DNA of 6,795 nt. It comes from a bacterium (lineage in GTDB: Bacteria; Ratteibacteria; UBA8468; B48-G9; JAFGKM01). Below, in pieces: positions 6,685 through 6,795 of this stretch. Position 1 is the stretch's first letter, and every line of letters starts with the position of its first letter. Under the pieces are notes generated by a model, which had not been told where the DNA came from, searched no databases, and saw only the letters and a program-made list of their open reading frames with translations. The DNA is taken from positions 1 to 6,795 of the forward strand of contig JAOAEP010000020.1 of the NCBI GenBank assembly GCA_026416755.1, given 5' to 3'. A program made the position numbers and the translations under genes.

Positions 6685-6795
6685 GCAGGTGGAATCTTTA
6701 AAAATAATGCTTATGGAAAAACGTTAAATAGAAAGTAAAATGGAGTTTTTTTGCTATCTCATTGAATAGAAAAGAAAATCTCTGAATATTGAATA
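6685..6795. other. AT-rich upstream non-coding region, no gene supported
   Basis: This 111-bp stretch lies upstream of the predicted promoter and runs to the window edge. The longest plus-strand start-to-stop reading is under 10 codons. One minus-strand frame stays open for 31 codons from the edge to a TAA at 6698-6700, but the peptide has no recognisable family motif. The octamer ATTGAATA occurs twice on the plus strand, at 6761-6768 and 6788-6795, the second touching the edge. I see no convincing CRISPR repeat, terminator or operator. Confidence 0.6.

Noticed and set aside
6749..6773. Inverted repeat TTTT(G)CTAT / ATAGAAAA with an 8-nt loop, possible terminator or CRISPR-repeat remnant
   Set aside because: The stem is only 4+4 bp with a bulge and AT-rich, with no following U-tract. 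A single copy with no repeat-spacer pattern cannot be called a CRISPR repeat.

Overview
The window holds one compact, co-directional type III-A (Csm) CRISPR-Cas effector operon on the minus strand, filling about 98% of the 6.8 kb. In transcription order (right to left) it reads cas10/csm1, csm2, csm3, csm4, csm5, then a CARF-domain protein of the TIGR02710/Cas02710 type. All six genes look intact. No cas6, cas1, cas2, CRISPR array, ring nuclease, tRNA, rRNA or mobile element is visible, so crRNA processing and spacer acquisition must be encoded elsewhere.

The organism is probably a very AT-rich bacterium (GC about 30% by eye), with Lys/Ile/Glu/Asn-rich proteins. Consensus AGGAGG-type ribosome sites and a sigma70-like TTGACA/TAAAAT promoter argue for a bacterium rather than an archaeon. 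TGA, TAG and TAA all act as stops, so the standard bacterial code fits. I cannot name a phylum from the sequence alone.

Layout: 6685-6795 is upstream non-coding sequence with no supported gene. A promoter at 6655-6684 lies directly against the likely cas10 ATG (6647) and would give a leaderless message. cas10 (4233-6647) is followed by a 21-nt gap with a very strong Shine-Dalgarno (SD) site, then csm2 (3804-4211). Next comes a short gap with a perfect AGGAGGT, then csm3 (3025-3789). csm3/csm4 overlap by 4 nt (ATGA), csm4/csm5 by 11 nt and csm5/CARF gene by 7 nt. The CARF gene stops at base 5, so anything downstream is outside the window.

Working model, from established type III biology. Cas10, Csm2, Csm3, Csm4 and Csm5 assemble on a crRNA. 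Csm3 (Asp33) cuts bound target RNA. The Cas10 HD domain cuts DNA, and the Cas10 Palm GGDD site makes cyclic oligoadenylate. The CARF protein senses that second messenger and switches on its C-terminal helical domain. All the expected catalytic residues of Cas10 and Csm3 are present. The least explained part is the CARF effector, whose C-terminal half has no canonical HEPN R-X4-6-H motif.
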